64,000 nt of DNA from Pseudomonadales bacterium (GTDB taxonomy: Bacteria; Pseudomonadota; Gammaproteobacteria; Pseudomonadales; Azotimanducaceae). The notes under the pieces were generated by a model that saw nothing but the letters and a program-made list of their open reading frames with translations, did no database searches and was not told where the DNA came from. The position numbers and the translations under genes were made by a program. The stretch spans positions 23,825 to 87,824 of the forward strand of contig JAHRVQ010000053.1 in the NCBI GenBank assembly GCA_019090615.1. The letters run 5' to 3'. Of the stretch, positions 37,904 through 46,964 are shown piece after piece. Position 1 is the first letter of the stretch, and the number at the start of each line of letters is the position of its first letter.

Positions 37904-39781
37904 TCAGGGGTCGAGCTGTTCGAGGGTTTCGAGGTGTTCCATCCAGCTGATTTCAACGGTCTCAATCTGGTCTTGTAAGGACAGCTGGTCTTGCAGTAAG
38001 TTTTGTAGGTTGTCCGCCTGGTCTTTGTCATAGGTGGCATTTTCGGCTAACAAAGCTTCTGTCTCCGACAATTTTTGTAGCAAACGCTCAAGTCTTGTTT
38101 CAAGCGTTTTAATTTGAGTGCGTAACTGGCGGGCTTTTTTCTGATTGACTTTAGATTTGCTGGTGGTCGCGGTTTGCTTTTCAGATGGGGTCAGTTTTTT
38201 GTCGTTGGTTGGTTGGTTACTACCTAGTTGACGCAAACGATAATCCTCAAGGTCGCCATCAAAGATTGAAACCTTGCCATTTTCTACCAGCAGGAAAGTA
38301 TCAACTGTATTGGCAAGCAGATGGCGGTCGTGTGAGATGATTAATATGGCGCCGTCAAATTCCTGTAACGCAATAGTTAATGCCTGGCGCATATCCATGT
38401 CTAAGTGGTTTGTGGGTTCATCCAGCAGAAGCAGGTTGGGTTTGGTATAAGCGACTATTGCCAGTGCTAAACGGGCTTTTTCTCCACCTGAAAAATTATG
38501 TAAAGATTCATGTACCTTGTCGCCGTGAAAATCGAAACCGCCGAGAAAATTTCGAATTTCCTGCTCGCGTTGATTGGGTTGAAGTCGAAAAATATGGGTA
38601 TAGCAGGAGGCTTCCATATCCAGGTCGTCCACCTGGTGCTGAGAAAAATAACCCATAACAAGGTTGGTGCCCGCATGTCGTTGCCCAGACAGCAAAGGCA
38701 GTTCTTCGCTCAGGCTTTTGATGAGGGTGGATTTACCTGCGCCGTTATGCCCCAGTAAGCCTATTCTATCGCCGGGGTGCAGACTTAATCTGATGTTATT
38801 GAGCAGGCTCGATTGGTAGCCAAGGTTTGCCTGGTCGAGTGCCAACAGGGGGTCTGAGGTTTTATCTGCCTGGGGAATACGAAAGTGGAAAGGCGAATCA
38901 ATGTGCGCTGGGGCGATAAGTTCCATGCGTTCCAGGGCTTTGATTCTACTCTGTGCCTGACGGGCCTTAGTTGCTTTAGCGCGAAATCGACGGACAAAAT
39001 CCTGCATATGTTTTCTTTCGCGTTGTTGTTTTTCAAAACTACTTTGCTGTTCCGCCATTCGGGCAGCTTTTACCTGTTCGAACTCCGAATAGTTACCGGT
39101 ATATAAGTCAATTTTTTTGTGATTCAGGTAAGCGATACCGTCGACTGTTTCATCCAGAAACTCTCTATCGTGCGATATCAACAAAAGGGTACCCTGATAA
39201 CGTTTAATCCAGATTGAGAGCCATAAGATTGTATCCAGGTCAAGGTGGTTGGTGGGTTCGTCCAGAAGCATTAAATCAGAGGGTGTCATCAAGGTGCGGG
39301 CGAGGTTTAAACGAATCCGCCAACCGCCAGAAAATGATCTGAGAGGTTGATTAAATTCCTGTTGGGCAAATCCAAGGCCAGCTAATAATTGTTCTGCTCT
39401 GGATTTTGCTGTATAGCCGTCTATAACTTCTAATTGCTCATGGAGGCTGGCCAGCTGGTCGTATTGCTCTGCTGCTGTAGCCTGTTCCAGTTGCTGTTGA
39501 ATCTTGAGCCAGGTTTGGTCGCCGCCAAGAACGTACTGCAAGGCCAGCTCTTCCGTTGCAGCGATTTCCTGTTCAAGGTGAGCAATTCTAAGGTTGCTGG
39601 ATAGCTCGACCTCGCCTAAATCGGCTTCTAGTTCGCCAAGAATCATTTTGAACAGGCTACTTTTACCGGCACCATTAGCGCCGATAAGGCCAATTTTTCG
39701 CCCTTGATTGAGGCTAAAAGTGACGTTTTCAAATAAGAGTGATTTGCCACGACGAAGTGCGACTTGATTGAATGACAACAT
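37904..39781 (-). CDS. ABC-F family ATPase, YheS type
   Basis: Cytosolic ABC protein with two nucleotide-binding domains and no membrane part; ABC-F proteins act on the ribosome. Seen: Walker A GANGAGKSS and GHNGAGKST, signatures SFSGGWRIRLNLAR and NFSGGEKARLALA, the interdomain linker rich in Gln and Arg (about 250-310), and a charged C-terminal coiled coil (about 550-615). 625 residues from ATG 39781, close to E. coli YheS (637). Earlier TTG at 39811 is unlikely. Confidence 0.93.
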   Translation of the reverse strand: MLSFNQVALRRGKSLLFENVTFSLNQGRKIGLIGANGAGKSSLFKMILGELEADLGEVELSSNLRIAHLEQEIAATEELALQYVLGGDQTWLKIQQQLEQATAAEQYDQLASLHEQLEVIDGYTAKSRAEQLLAGLGFAQQEFNQPLRSFSGGWRIRLNLARTLMTPSDLMLLDEPTNHLDLDTILWLSIWIKRYQGTLLLISHDREFLDETVDGIAYLNHKKIDLYTGNYSEFEQVKAARMAEQQSSFEKQQRERKHMQDFVRRFRAKATKARQAQSRIKALERMELIAPAHIDSPFHFRIPQADKTSDPLLALDQANLGYQSSLLNNIRLSLHPGDRIGLLGHNGAGKSTLIKSLSEELPLLSGQRHAGTNLVMGYFSQHQVDDLDMEASCYTHIFRLQPNQREQEIRNFLGGFDFHGDKVHESLHNFSGGEKARLALAIVAYTKPNLLLLDEPTNHLDMDMRQALTIALQEFDGAILIISHDRHLLANTVDTFLLVENGKVSIFDGDLEDYRLRQLGSNQPTNDKKLTPSEKQTATTSKSKVNQKKARQLRTQIKTLETRLERLLQKLSETEALLAENATYDKDQADNLQNLLQDQLSLQDQIETVEISWMEHLETLEQLDP

Positions 39782-39903
39782 TTTTTGTACTGACGTGGTT
39801 CGTTTTAACAAGAGCAGGACTATGATTATAACAGAGGCGCTGGAATTTATTCTCTGCGCATGGATATTTTAAAAAGTTCGATTTGAGGTGAATATCTACC
39901 GTA

Positions 39904-39934
39904 GTAAATGGACCTTGGTCAGGGATTTCATGGT
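39904..39934 (+). repeat. Interspersed 31 bp motif, copy 4
   Basis: Reads GTAAATGGACCTTGGTCAG then GGATTTCATGGT, between the divergent ABC-F and DUF4124 genes. Confidence 0.6.
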
Positions 39935-39987
39935 TCTTTTATTAATGCTTGAATTGAGAAAAAGGCGATTAAAGGCAATCATAAATT

Positions 39988-40443
39988 ATGATGATAAAAG
40001 TAATGATGTTGATTTTAATGCTGGCAGTGGTCGGTCTGTTTTTTATTAAAACTCCGGACGGAGAGCCAGTTCTTAGTCCGGGTGATTTGCTACCGGACGC
40101 GCCAGAAACTAGTCGCTATTCGGCAGAGCCTATAACGGTCTATAAATGGCGGGATGAAGCGGGTGTCTGGCAGTTTTCAAATGACCCGGTTGACGGGCAG
40201 TTAGCCGCTGAAGTGCTGCAGCTGGATGGTAAAATTAATATTATGCCGGCTGTTAAGTTATCGCCAAAGCGGCAGGAAGTTATTGCAGCTGGACCGGTCA
40301 CGGAAAATAAAATGCCGCTAATTCCTTCGGCTTTGACCTCAGTTTCACCCGAGAAAATATCTGCCATGATGGAAACAGTAAATGGCCTTCAGGATGTGGT
40401 TGATAAGAAAGAAGCGGCGATCAACAAGGCGATCGCTAAATAG
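39988..40443 (+). CDS. DUF4124 domain membrane-anchored protein
   Basis: 151 residues. An N-terminal hydrophobic helix (about 3-20) anchors or exports it. The short DUF4124 module follows (about 48-75: ITVYKWRDEAGVWQFSNDP), a domain common in gammaproteobacterial envelope proteins, function unknown. The rest is low complexity ending in a Lys/Ala-rich helix. Divergent from the ABC-F gene. Confidence 0.8.
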   Translation: MMIKVMMLILMLAVVGLFFIKTPDGEPVLSPGDLLPDAPETSRYSAEPITVYKWRDEAGVWQFSNDPVDGQLAAEVLQLDGKINIMPAVKLSPKRQEVIAAGPVTENKMPLIPSALTSVSPEKISAMMETVNGLQDVVDKKEAAINKAIAK

Positions 40444-40526
40444 CTGGTAAACCCTGGGTTGTTGTTAGCGAGCCATTCTTGCTGAGCAACTGATAAAAAC
40501 CCGCCGCAGGCGCCTCAATTAAATTA

Positions 40527-40617
40527 GAGCCTCAGCGGAATTAGAGCCTCAGCGGAATTTGAGCTTCAGCGGAAGAGAGCCTCAGCGGAAGAGAGCCTCA
40601 GCAGAAAAAGCCTCAGC
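40527..40617. repeat. Tandem repeat with shrinking period (17-16-15 bp)
   Basis: GAGCCTCAGCGGAA-type units start at 40527, 40544, 40561, 40577, 40593 and 40608: spacings 17, 17, 16, 16, 15. Located between the convergent DUF4124 and rsd genes. Confidence 0.92.
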
Positions 40618-40644
40618 TAATTCAGAGCATTTACCAAATTAACG

Positions 40645-41142
40645 CTACAGGGCTTCAGCAGCGCTTGATTTATGAACATATTCAATCAGTTGATCTTCAA
40701 GTTCAAAGCGGTCTGTAAGAGACTCGCCCAATTGGGATAGCTCAGAACAAAGGTCCGCGGATGAGGTGATTTTCCCCTTGAGCTGGTTGCAACGGTCATT
40801 AAACCCGAGCGCAAGTTCTGTTGATTGTTCCAGGTACGGATAGAGAGCTTTTACTAACTGAATACCTCTGCTATCAAAAGTGCGGGCTTCTTTTTCTAGT
40901 TCAGCAAACACCTCAAAATGCCCAGCAGACAGATAGTCTAATAGTATTTCACAAAAAGATTCTAACCGAGAATTGAATTCTGATTTACTGATTTCGGTTT
41001 CTGATAAGGAGCAAAGCAGTCGTATAAGTTCCTGACGCTCATCTAGCCATCTGCCTATTAAGCTGTTAACGCCGCCCCATTGTTCTCTGGTATTTTGTTC
41101 TCTGGTATTTTGCTCTCCGGTACTCTGAATCTGCTCCAACAT
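40645..41142 (-). CDS. rsd: Anti-sigma-70 factor Rsd/AlgQ
   Basis: Binds region 4 of the housekeeping sigma factor in stationary phase; AlgQ of Pseudomonas is the same family. Seen: REQWGGVNSLIGRWLDERQELIRLL, LLDYLSAGHFEVFAELEKEA, LALGFNDRCN and RFELEDQLIEYVH. ATG at 41142 is the family start. A 15 bp in-frame repeat gives ENTREQNTREQ near the N-terminus, longer than the family's usual opening. Downstream of dsbB as in P. aeruginosa (algQ-dsbH). Its target may be the RpoD-like protein at 49.0 kb. Confidence 0.92.
   Translation of the reverse strand: MLEQIQSTGEQNTREQNTREQWGGVNSLIGRWLDERQELIRLLCSLSETEISKSEFNSRLESFCEILLDYLSAGHFEVFAELEKEARTFDSRGIQLVKALYPYLEQSTELALGFNDRCNQLKGKITSSADLCSELSQLGESLTDRFELEDQLIEYVHKSSAAEAL
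41083..41127. repeat. 15 bp tandem repeat inside rsd
   Basis: Two exact copies of TTCTCTGGTATTTTG and a third diverged copy, in frame, encoding repeated NTREQ residues. Confidence 0.88.
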
Positions 41143-41228
41143 AATGATTTTGCCCAATTCGATTATTAGTGTACTCCGTTTACTAAAAGGTTAGTCCAGG
41201 AATCTGAGCTGGGCAAGCAACAGCGGGG

Positions 41229-41729
41229 TTATATTTTTGGTCGAAATATCTGCAGCAGAGTAATAGCTATAAAGCCAATAAACCCAATTAGACTCCAGCC
41301 GGGAATACTGATACCGAGGAATTGCCAGGCGACTTCGGCGCAGCTGCCGTCACCAGTTAGGACCATGGTAAGGGCTTCTGTAATCGGGAATACATCGAGC
41401 AGGTAATCAAGGCTAGCGCCGCAGGCGGGGACCTTATCCTTGGGCAGGTGTTGCAACCATAGTTGGCGGCTTGCAATGCCTGCGCCTATTGTTGCTGTGA
41501 TCAACATGATTGTGGCATAAACCTTAATACCCAACTCTTTCGTTGGGTGAATGGCCGCTATGAGCCCCACGCAGCCAGTTGCAAGGAACATAATTCTTTG
41601 CAATATGCACAGTGGACAGGGCATAAGGTGCATGCTGTGTTCCATATAGAAACCGACCCCAAGAAGTGTAAAGCAAGCGAGAAAGATGCCCAGGGCAATG
41701 ATCCTGGAACTGGGTAATAGGTTATCCAT
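41229..41729 (-). CDS. dsbB: Disulfide bond formation protein DsbB
   Basis: Inner-membrane quinone reductase that reoxidises DsbA (gene at 10.2 kb). Four hydrophobic helices; first redox pair CPLC (Cys38, Cys41) in MPCPLCILQR, second pair Cys in VPACGASLDY and GDGSCAEV. 166 residues. 86 bp upstream of rsd on the same strand. Confidence 0.94.
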   Translation of the reverse strand: MDNLLPSSRIIALGIFLACFTLLGVGFYMEHSMHLMPCPLCILQRIMFLATGCVGLIAAIHPTKELGIKVYATIMLITATIGAGIASRQLWLQHLPKDKVPACGASLDYLLDVFPITEALTMVLTGDGSCAEVAWQFLGISIPGWSLIGFIGFIAITLLQIFRPKI

Positions 41730-42011
41730 TGTAAATTAGCCTGATTGAGAGCGTTTGGGTGGACTTGGTTTGTATTGGTATAAGTTGTATTGATATGCGC
41801 AGAGTGGAGATAACCAGCCCGACTTATTAGAAACTATTTTGTCTATATAGCCTGTTTTGTTGCACCTTATTAATTCATTACTCCATTTCGCCGGTAATAG
41901 GTTTTATGTGGCACCTGGCGTTAGGCCAATTTGAACTAGTCTAATCGTATTTTGTCGTTATATTGTGCCAGCGTCTATTATGAATGAGTGACCAGATGAT
42001 TGTTAGAACAA

Positions 42012-42425
42012 ATGTTTAGAGCGTTCATGATGAAAATAGTTTCCTATATCCTGCTACTACTTGCCACGCCAATGTTGTTTGCTGAGGATGGTGGCTCGGC
42101 AGCAATGTATATCAAGATTACGCCTGGTCTGGTGGTCAACTACGGTGAGCCAAGTAGTGGTCGGTTACGCTATCTAAAGGTGTCGGTTCACGTTCGAGTA
42201 AAAGATATGAGTGATGCTGAGATCGTAGAGCATCATTTACCGGCTTTACAGGATGTCCTGATCAGTATATTGAGTGCCCAGGATGTAGAGAATATCCGCA
42301 GTGCTGAGGGTAAGGAAGAAATAAGGAAGAATACCCTGGCAGAATTTCAGCAATTGATTGAGAAGGAAGAGGGAGAGTCGGTTATTCAGGATTTACTATT
42401 TGGGTCTTTTATTGTCCAACGATAG
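42012..42425 (+). CDS. FliL-like secreted protein
   Basis: 137 residues from ATG 42012 (or 42027). N-terminal signal peptide MMKIVSYILLLLATPMLFA instead of a membrane anchor, then a FliL-type domain: YIKITPGLVVNYGEP, LRYLKVSVHVRVKDM, HHLPALQDVLISIL and IQDLLFGSFIVQ. No flagellar genes are nearby. Orphan FliL-like proteins occur in Pseudomonas relatives; the role is unknown. Confidence 0.82.
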   Translation: MFRAFMMKIVSYILLLLATPMLFAEDGGSAAMYIKITPGLVVNYGEPSSGRLRYLKVSVHVRVKDMSDAEIVEHHLPALQDVLISILSAQDVENIRSAEGKEEIRKNTLAEFQQLIEKEEGESVIQDLLFGSFIVQR

Positions 42426-42476
42426 CAGGATATTCTCGCTAACAGGGTCTTTGTGGGTTAGCAATAACCGTTCATA

Positions 42477-43064
42477 CTAACAGTTTGTGGTTGTCCACTG
42501 GTTTGAAAACTTAATAATGTCAGGCATGAACTGGTGAAAGTCAGTGTTAAGTTGGCATTCATAGCGAAGGTACTGATCATATGCGGAGGCGAGCGGGTTG
42601 GGGCGGCTGATTCGATTTGACAGGACTGCCAGGCTTTGTTTGATGAAAGTTTTGTTTTGGTAAGATTTGAGGCTGTTTGCGGATTGCATGCGTTTAATTT
42701 GTTGCAAAGCTTGTGCAGGGATATCAAATTTACTATTTATAACTGTCAAATAACTTTGCTGACAAAATTCTTCTAGCGGTATAGCTGCAAACTGTTGCCA
42801 ATCCCTGGCGAGGAAATGGTCAAAGGCGATGTCGCATATAATCGGTGCGAAGCGGCGGTATGGTTTGGTGAAGCGCCTGGTTGCCTGCTTTACTATTATG
42901 TGTTTGTCGGTATAAACATCAATTGCTCTATGTAGTTTAATGCCTCGCTCAAGGTCGTCTCCGTAGTGGCCACTTAATCGCCCTTTAATATGATCACCTA
43001 AAAACCCACCGGCCATAAGGCCAGGGTTTGGTGATGCCAGGAAAAAGTGCGCCAGATGGTTCAT
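42477..43064 (-). CDS. acpH: Acyl carrier protein phosphodiesterase
   Basis: Removes phosphopantetheine from holo-ACP. Seen: MNHLAHFFLA start, GGFLGDHIKGRL, GIKLHRAIDVYTD, RFAPIICDIAFDHFLA; the His/Asp residues are those of the HD-like AcpH family (DUF479). 195 residues. 50 bp downstream of gshA on the same strand. Confidence 0.93.
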   Translation of the reverse strand: MNHLAHFFLASPNPGLMAGGFLGDHIKGRLSGHYGDDLERGIKLHRAIDVYTDKHIIVKQATRRFTKPYRRFAPIICDIAFDHFLARDWQQFAAIPLEEFCQQSYLTVINSKFDIPAQALQQIKRMQSANSLKSYQNKTFIKQSLAVLSNRISRPNPLASAYDQYLRYECQLNTDFHQFMPDIIKFSNQWTTTNC

Positions 43065-43114
43065 TGGAAATTTGTCTGTTGAATTAACTATACGGTTTTT
43101 CAGGCATAGCTGAC

Positions 43115-44701
43115 CTATTTTGCAAGGGGCGTGTATTCTTGCTGGATGTTTTTTAAATATTCGGTAAATGCAATTTGCGACTGTAGTTCTATGTCTTTTT
43201 GTCCATCGAGGGACTGGTTTGCTATTTGTTGGAAATACGCTTGCTCATTGGTAGATAAGGGTTGGTCAAGAAAATGTGCTTTATGCGCTAGTGATTTATT
43301 CATTGCAAATTGAGCGAAAGGAATAGCCTGGGTTTTCATGTCGGTCAGAATCTGGCCACTAGGGGTTTTTGCGGGGTCATCAATTTTTGCCATCTGCAGC
43401 TGGATGCTATGTTCCAGCTGGACTGATGGGTGGACTGAGTCTAATTCCTGAGCCAGCGCAAGCAGATCGGCCAATATCTCTTTGCTCCATTTTGATACTG
43501 ACTTCGATTTGCCCTGATCAACCAGTGTGGTATCTATATCGCGACCCTGCTGGACCACCCTGGTTACGTTGTCTTTGACGTTACGGCATAAAGTTTCGTC
43601 GTGTTCGGGGCTTTCGGTGAGTAAACAATATAGCAGTAACACGTCGAGAAATTTCATCGTGTGCTGGTCAATGCCGAGTGGTTGATAGGGATTAACATCA
43701 AGGAGTCGAATTTCAATATATTCGACCCCATTGGCTACCAGCGAAGTTAAAAAATTGGTGCCTTTTGGAGGTACGCATTTAGCACGTATGGTGGTGTAAA
43801 ATTCTGCCTCAGATTGAATGATTGAATCGTTTAACTGCAGGAAATCACCATTATTCTGTATGCCTATTTTACTATATGCAGGATATGGCGTTGTCACTGC
43901 ATTGGCCAGTTGAGTGACGTAGTTTTCAATATTGTTATAACAAATATTTAGCAGCTCAGATTGTGCGTCACTTTGATATCCAAGGTTGCCGTTTCGCAGT
44001 GATGTTGCGGTGGGCAAAAATGCTGTGCTTTGATCAAAACTTGATAATTTGTGTTGTCGACCTTTTAGAAAGCTATTGCAGACCGCAGGTGACGCGCCGA
44101 ATAAATAGATGGGTAGCCAGGACAGGCGGCGAAAATTGCGCATAACATCAAAGTAGCGTTGGGTTCGAAACGCTGCGGTATTATGTTTCTGCTCAAGACG
44201 TGCCAAATCTTGCCATAACGAATCAGGGAATGAAAAGTTGTAATGTACAGCGCAAATCGTTTGCATTGATCGGCCATAGCGATTGCCCAGGCCGTTACGA
44301 TAGGCAGTTTTGAGTTTGGCCAAATTAGAATTGCCGTATTGCGCTAACGGAATGTCATCATCCGTACGAAGTATACAAGGCATACTTGCTGACCAGAGTA
44401 CTTCATCTGCAAGCGTAGAATAGACGAAGCGATGGGTATCATTGAGCGTTGTTAAGGTTTCCTCTATCGATTGCGAAACAGGCGTTATTAATTCAAGTTG
44501 GGCTTCGGAAAAGTCTGTGGTTATTGTTGGATGGCATAATTTGGAACCAAGTGCAGGTGAATGGGTTGTTTTAGCGAGCTTGCCGGAGCCATCTACTCGT
44601 AGCGACTCTCTTTCGATACCGCGATGAAAGACAAAGGACTGTTTATGAAAGTCCTGTTTCAAACGGGTTACTTTTTGATTGTATTCAGTGTCCTGGGTCA
44701 T
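43115..44701 (-). CDS. gshA: Glutamate-cysteine ligase
   Basis: First step of glutathione synthesis. E. coli-type GshA family, 528 residues. Seen: RGIERESLRVDGSGKLAKTTHP-like opening, ITTDFSEAQLELITP, NFSFPDSLW region, GVEYIEIRLLDVNPYQPLGI. ATG at 44701. No gshB in the window. Confidence 0.96.
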   Translation of the reverse strand: MTQDTEYNQKVTRLKQDFHKQSFVFHRGIERESLRVDGSGKLAKTTHSPALGSKLCHPTITTDFSEAQLELITPVSQSIEETLTTLNDTHRFVYSTLADEVLWSASMPCILRTDDDIPLAQYGNSNLAKLKTAYRNGLGNRYGRSMQTICAVHYNFSFPDSLWQDLARLEQKHNTAAFRTQRYFDVMRNFRRLSWLPIYLFGASPAVCNSFLKGRQHKLSSFDQSTAFLPTATSLRNGNLGYQSDAQSELLNICYNNIENYVTQLANAVTTPYPAYSKIGIQNNGDFLQLNDSIIQSEAEFYTTIRAKCVPPKGTNFLTSLVANGVEYIEIRLLDVNPYQPLGIDQHTMKFLDVLLLYCLLTESPEHDETLCRNVKDNVTRVVQQGRDIDTTLVDQGKSKSVSKWSKEILADLLALAQELDSVHPSVQLEHSIQLQMAKIDDPAKTPSGQILTDMKTQAIPFAQFAMNKSLAHKAHFLDQPLSTNEQAYFQQIANQSLDGQKDIELQSQIAFTEYLKNIQQEYTPLAK

Positions 44702-44905
44702 GCGATTTTATACCAAAGTTTAACTCGTTAAAGCAAATAGGTTCGAAGTGGATGATGATTTGAGGCTGTCTTTGTTTTGCTGTCAGTAATTAGTAAATTT
44801 CAAGCGTCCAGCCCAAGTACGTAAATTATGGAATTTTACGGAAATTAGAGTATGCCAAATAAGCAGTGATAGTAGAAAGTTTTGACACAAAAAATATCCT
44901 GGATG

Positions 44906-45292
44906 TTAGTTCTGTTGTTCGCGGAATTTGTGGATCTGGCGTCGGCCCTTCTTGGTCGGTCGGGTGGTGCTGCTAATATTTATGCCTGAGGCTTTCCGTT
45001 GTTGCACAATACTGGTTCTGTTTTCAATGCTAGATTCGGTTTCCTGATAAAGCAATTGTGCTTCGGGTGCGCCACGTCGCTGGCTCGAGAGGCCTGTTAC
45101 CTGGACGGATATTTCATATAGATTTTGGCGGATCTGGATTTCGTCGGCTATTTGTATTTCTTTGGCTGGCTTGCAACGTACGCCATTCATGTGGATTTTA
45201 CCGCCGTCAATTGCAATTTTTGCTTTGGCCCTGGTTTTATAAAATCGGGCAGCCCAAAGCCATTTATCGAGTCGAACTTTTTCCATGCTCAT
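44906..45292 (-). CDS. hslR: Hsp15 ribosome-associated S4-domain protein
   Basis: Heat-shock RNA-binding protein that rescues stalled 50S subunits carrying nascent chains. S4 domain at the N-terminus: VRLDKWLWAARFYKTR, then GGKIHMNGVRCKPAKEIQ. Basic C-terminal tail (RPTKKGRRQIHKF). About 128 residues from ATG 45292, supported by AGGGA nine bases upstream; in-frame starts at 45331 and 45367 would add a non-conserved leader. Confidence 0.92.
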   Translation of the reverse strand: MSMEKVRLDKWLWAARFYKTRAKAKIAIDGGKIHMNGVRCKPAKEIQIADEIQIRQNLYEISVQVTGLSSQRRGAPEAQLLYQETESSIENRTSIVQQRKASGINISSTTRPTKKGRRQIHKFREQQN

Positions 45293-45505
45293 GCGTAGTT
45301 CCCTGCCTCGCGGGCTGTTGATTGCCTCCATGTTAGAGCGCCTGGACTTAAAAGGGTAGCGCTGCAAAAGGTAGCAGCAAAAAGATACAACCTGTCAAAT
45401 TTGAAGGGCGCATAAAGTGACTGAGTGGGTGATTCAATAAAGCGGCCAGGGTGCGCTGAGGAAAATTTTTATAAGCAGACATTCACTTTGAAAATAACTA
45501 TTTTA

Positions 45506-45527
45506 TAGTACCTTACTCAAGGTACTA
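45506..45527. promoter_or_regulatory. Palindrome upstream of cysQ
   Basis: Perfect 9 bp dyad TAGTACCTT-ACTC-AAGGTACTA, 107 bp before the cysQ start. No T run follows on either strand, so an operator or RNA hairpin is more likely than a terminator. Confidence 0.5.
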
Positions 45528-45633
45528 TTCTGCCTGGTTATATTTTACTCGTGCGCTTGAGACCAACACTCAGCGCGCGTGAATATGATCGAGACAAACT
45601 TTTTAACTAGCTGGTGAGACAGGTGAATTCTGT

Positions 45634-46449
45634 ATGGAAAAGTTATTGCAGGGAATTGTTACAATTTGTCAGCAGGCTGGCGAGGCTATACTTGATATTT
45701 ATCAGCGGGAAGATCTGGGTATTCAGATAAAGGATGACAATTCGCCCCTGACTGCGGCTGATCTTGCGGCGCATCAAATCATTGTCGACGGTTTGACCTC
45801 GTTGGCGCCAGACATTCCAATTTTGTCGGAAGAGTCTGATGCGCTGCCCTATGCTACCCGTACAAGCTGGAATCAATATTTTTTGGTAGACCCACTGGAT
45901 GGGACCAAAGAATTCATTGAGCGGAATGGCGAATTTACCGTTAATGTAGCCTTAATACAGGATACCAGGGTAGTCCTGGGCGTTGTATATATACCGGTCC
46001 AGGCAATTGTTTATGCGGGTATTGTGGCCACTGGGCTAGTTTATCGAGAATATGCGGGGAATAAAAAATACCTCTCTACTCGGTCTGTTAATGCTGATGA
46101 AATAACCATTGTTGCTAGTCGTCGGCACGGTGTTGAAACCATGCAGAAGTGTATGCAATTGTTAGCAGATGAATTTACCGTAGTTTCGAAGAGCGTTGGT
46201 AGCTCGTTGAAATTTTGTATGATTGCAGCTGCGGAGGCTGATTTATATCTTAGGTTTGCACCCACGTCTGAATGGGATACTGCCGCTGCACAGGCCATTG
46301 TAGAAGCGGCCGGCGGTAGCGTAGTTGATACTGATTTTAATGCGCTGCGGTATAACACCAAAGAAAGCCTGCTTAACCCAAACTTTTTAGTCCTGGCTGA
46401 TGCCCGTTACGATTGGCGACGAATATTGGGGCCTGTTAGCAGCAAATAA
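45634..46449 (+). CDS. cysQ: 3'(2'),5'-bisphosphate nucleotidase CysQ
   Basis: Hydrolyses PAP and PAPS; inositol monophosphatase fold. Seen: metal-binding motifs LSEES and VDPLDGTKEFI, NGEFTVNVALI, and the C-terminal SEWDTAAAQAIVEAAGG. 271 residues. Protects against PAP build-up from sulfate assimilation. Alone in its unit. Confidence 0.94.
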   Translation: MEKLLQGIVTICQQAGEAILDIYQREDLGIQIKDDNSPLTAADLAAHQIIVDGLTSLAPDIPILSEESDALPYATRTSWNQYFLVDPLDGTKEFIERNGEFTVNVALIQDTRVVLGVVYIPVQAIVYAGIVATGLVYREYAGNKKYLSTRSVNADEITIVASRRHGVETMQKCMQLLADEFTVVSKSVGSSLKFCMIAAAEADLYLRFAPTSEWDTAAAQAIVEAAGGSVVDTDFNALRYNTKESLLNPNFLVLADARYDWRRILGPVSSK

Positions 46450-46538
46450 ATTTTCAAATTTTAATAGTACGCAACAACAGTACTTAACAATAGTACGTAA
46501 AAAATAATAGATCAGGAGTCACCTAGGAGGTGCAGTCT

Positions 46539-46964
46539 ATGGCTGATAAATCAAAAATTTCATTGCCCAAACCCACGCCCGAAACCGAGCATTTTTGGCA
46601 GGGAACCAGGCAAGGAGCTTTAAAATTACAAAAATGTGTTGATTGTGCGCATGTGTATTTTCCTCCGCGGCCATTTTGTCCTGCATGCGCATCGCGCGCT
46701 GTTTCGGTCTTTACGGCCACTGGTCGCGGTATGCTTTATAGTTATGTGATAAATAACAGACCTCATCCTGCTTTTGATGGGCCCTACTCCATCGCAGTGG
46801 TTGAACTTGAAGAAGGTCCGCGCATGATGACAAATATTGTTAATTGTGATCAGACACCCGAGGCGCTGCAGCTAGATATGCCGGTTGAAGTGTTATTTGA
46901 AGAATTATCCGATGACATATCGTTACCGTATTTTCAGCCAGCAACTGTTGGAGCGACAAAATGA
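46539..46964 (+). CDS. DUF35 zinc-ribbon/OB-fold acyl-CoA-binding protein
   Basis: 141 residues. Zinc ribbon with two CxxC pairs (LQKCVDCAHVYFPPRPFCPAC), then an OB fold (GRGMLYSYVINNRPHPAF; GPRMMTNIVNC). DUF35 proteins work with thiolase-like partners, as in ChsH2-Ltp2 of steroid side-chain breakdown. ATG at 46539 is set by a perfect AGGAGG eight bases upstream. Its stop overlaps the thiolase start (ATGA), a strong sign of a complex. Confidence 0.92.
   Translation: MADKSKISLPKPTPETEHFWQGTRQGALKLQKCVDCAHVYFPPRPFCPACASRAVSVFTATGRGMLYSYVINNRPHPAFDGPYSIAVVELEEGPRMMTNIVNCDQTPEALQLDMPVEVLFEELSDDISLPYFQPATVGATK

Noticed and set aside
40527..40617. Tandem array considered as a CRISPR
   Set aside because: Units are directly adjacent with no unique spacers, period 15-17 bp, and no cas genes.
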